DNA of 6,813 bases from Cytophagales bacterium (GTDB taxonomy: Bacteria; Bacteroidota; Bacteroidia; Cytophagales; UBA9547), in NCBI GenBank assembly GCA_025360395.1, contig JANYCH010000306.1, forward strand, positions 1 to 6,813. The letters are read 5' to 3'. The notes under the pieces were generated by a model. That model ran no database searches, was not told the origin of the DNA, and saw only the letters and a program-made list of their open reading frames with translations. This document shows positions 6,426 to 6,813 of this stretch, one piece after another. The stretch's first letter is position 1, and every line of letters begins with the position of its first letter. The translations under genes and the position numbers were made by a program.

Positions 6426-6524
6426 TGAAGGGTTTATTTCCAAAATGGAATAGTAAAAGATAGTTTAATTAGATCATTCAAGAACTTTATACCTGGAATT
6501 ATTGTCTAAAAACAAACTAAGAAT
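6426..6524. promoter_or_regulatory. Short divergent intergenic region with a palindrome
   Basis: If the small minus-strand ORF is real, this 99-bp AT-rich stretch must carry promoters for both it and the plus-strand gene at 6525. I see no strong TAnnTTTG-type promoter. A perfect inverted repeat lies at 6438-6450. Confidence 0.35.
6438..6450. repeat. Perfect 5-bp inverted repeat, candidate operator
   Basis: TTCCA and TGGAA flank AAA, giving a 13-bp palindromic site 12 bp upstream of the small ORF's ATG on the minus strand. The position suits a repressor or autoregulatory site. At this length and base composition it could also occur by chance, and no second copy was noticed. Confidence 0.3.
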
Positions 6525-6813
6525 ATGTTTATTCCCTTTAATGAAATTTCAGATAATGCCCGAACCTGGGTATTTGCCTCAGATAAAGAATTAAATGTCA
6601 GCCAGGTACAAGAAATCAATGCAACATTAAAAGCATTTACCGACAATTGGCAAAGTCACAACCAAAATGTTCACTCTTCTTTTCAAATTATAGACCAGCG
6701 CTTTATAATCATAGCCGCAGATGGCGACAAAAGTGAGATAAGTGGCTGTGGCATAGATAAATCTATACATGTCATACTGGAACTGGAACAAAAACTTCAA
6801 ATCTCATTAACTA
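6525..6813 (+). CDS. Conserved Bacteroidota protein often misnamed 'ABC transporter ATPase' (N-terminal part, runs off right edge)
   Basis: An ATG-started frame is open to the window end, giving 96 residues. The start MFIPFNEISDNARTWVF, the middle DNWQSHNQNVHSSFQII and DQRFIIIAADG, and the SGCGIDKSI motif (about residues 74-82) match, from memory, a short Bacteroidota family of roughly 150-160 residues that databases label 'ABC transporter ATPase'. No Walker A (GxxxxGKS/T) or ABC signature is visible in this part, and the family is too short for an ABC ATPase domain, so the label should not be read as a function. There is no signal peptide or membrane span, so it is probably cytoplasmic. The Cys in SGCGID is worth noting as a possible functional residue. 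The true role is unknown. It lies downstream of the terminator hairpin and has its own upstream region, so it is probably not part of the protease transcript. Confidence 0.75.
   Translation, partial: MFIPFNEISDNARTWVFASDKELNVSQVQEINATLKAFTDNWQSHNQNVHSSFQIIDQRFIIIAADGDKSEISGCGIDKSIHVILELEQKLQISLT

Overview
The window looks like chromosomal DNA of a Bacteroidota bacterium, probably of the Cytophagales/Sphingobacteriales type. The basis is AT-rich DNA, almost no Shine-Dalgarno sequences, a secreted protein built from PKD/Ig-like domains behind a signal peptide ending in SFGQ, and at the right edge a short conserved protein I know mainly from Bacteroidota. The lineage is an inference from gene content.

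Layout: (1) Positions 1-1768, minus strand, hold the N-terminal 589 residues of a large cell-surface or secreted protein with tandem PKD/Ig-like domains; the gene runs off the left edge. (2) A divergent intergenic region of about 190 bp holds a bulged inverted repeat. (3) Positions 1960-6205, plus strand, form a tight run of four genes: a sodium:solute symporter, a Nudix hydrolase (1 bp gap), a NadD-like nicotinate-nucleotide adenylyltransferase (60 bp gap) and a membrane-anchored S41 carboxyl-terminal processing protease with a PDZ domain (24 bp gap). (4) A strong hairpin lies 10 bp after the protease stop; its T-rich tract is on the minus strand. (5) The hairpin is met from the right by a small minus-strand ORF (6267-6425) for a 52-residue single-span membrane protein. 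(6) At the right edge, plus strand, is the first 96 residues of a conserved Bacteroidota protein often labelled 'ABC transporter ATPase' although it shows no ATPase motif.

Function: Nudix and NadD together suggest an NAD/nucleotide-linked pair. NadD makes NaAD, and Nudix proteins of this type commonly cleave ADP-ribose or related nucleotides. The symporter is close enough to be translationally coupled to the Nudix gene, so its substrate may be related, but nothing in its sequence names the substrate. The protease is probably a separate envelope function sharing the transcript.

The most unusual property is translation initiation. Four of the genes have no usable ATG start: GTG or TTG for the surface protein, TTG for the symporter, TTG for the protease and apparently ATT for nadD. 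The NadD also carries Trp where the family's ISSTxIR motif has a nearly invariant Arg. I see no CRISPR array, insertion sequence, phage gene, tRNA or rRNA.
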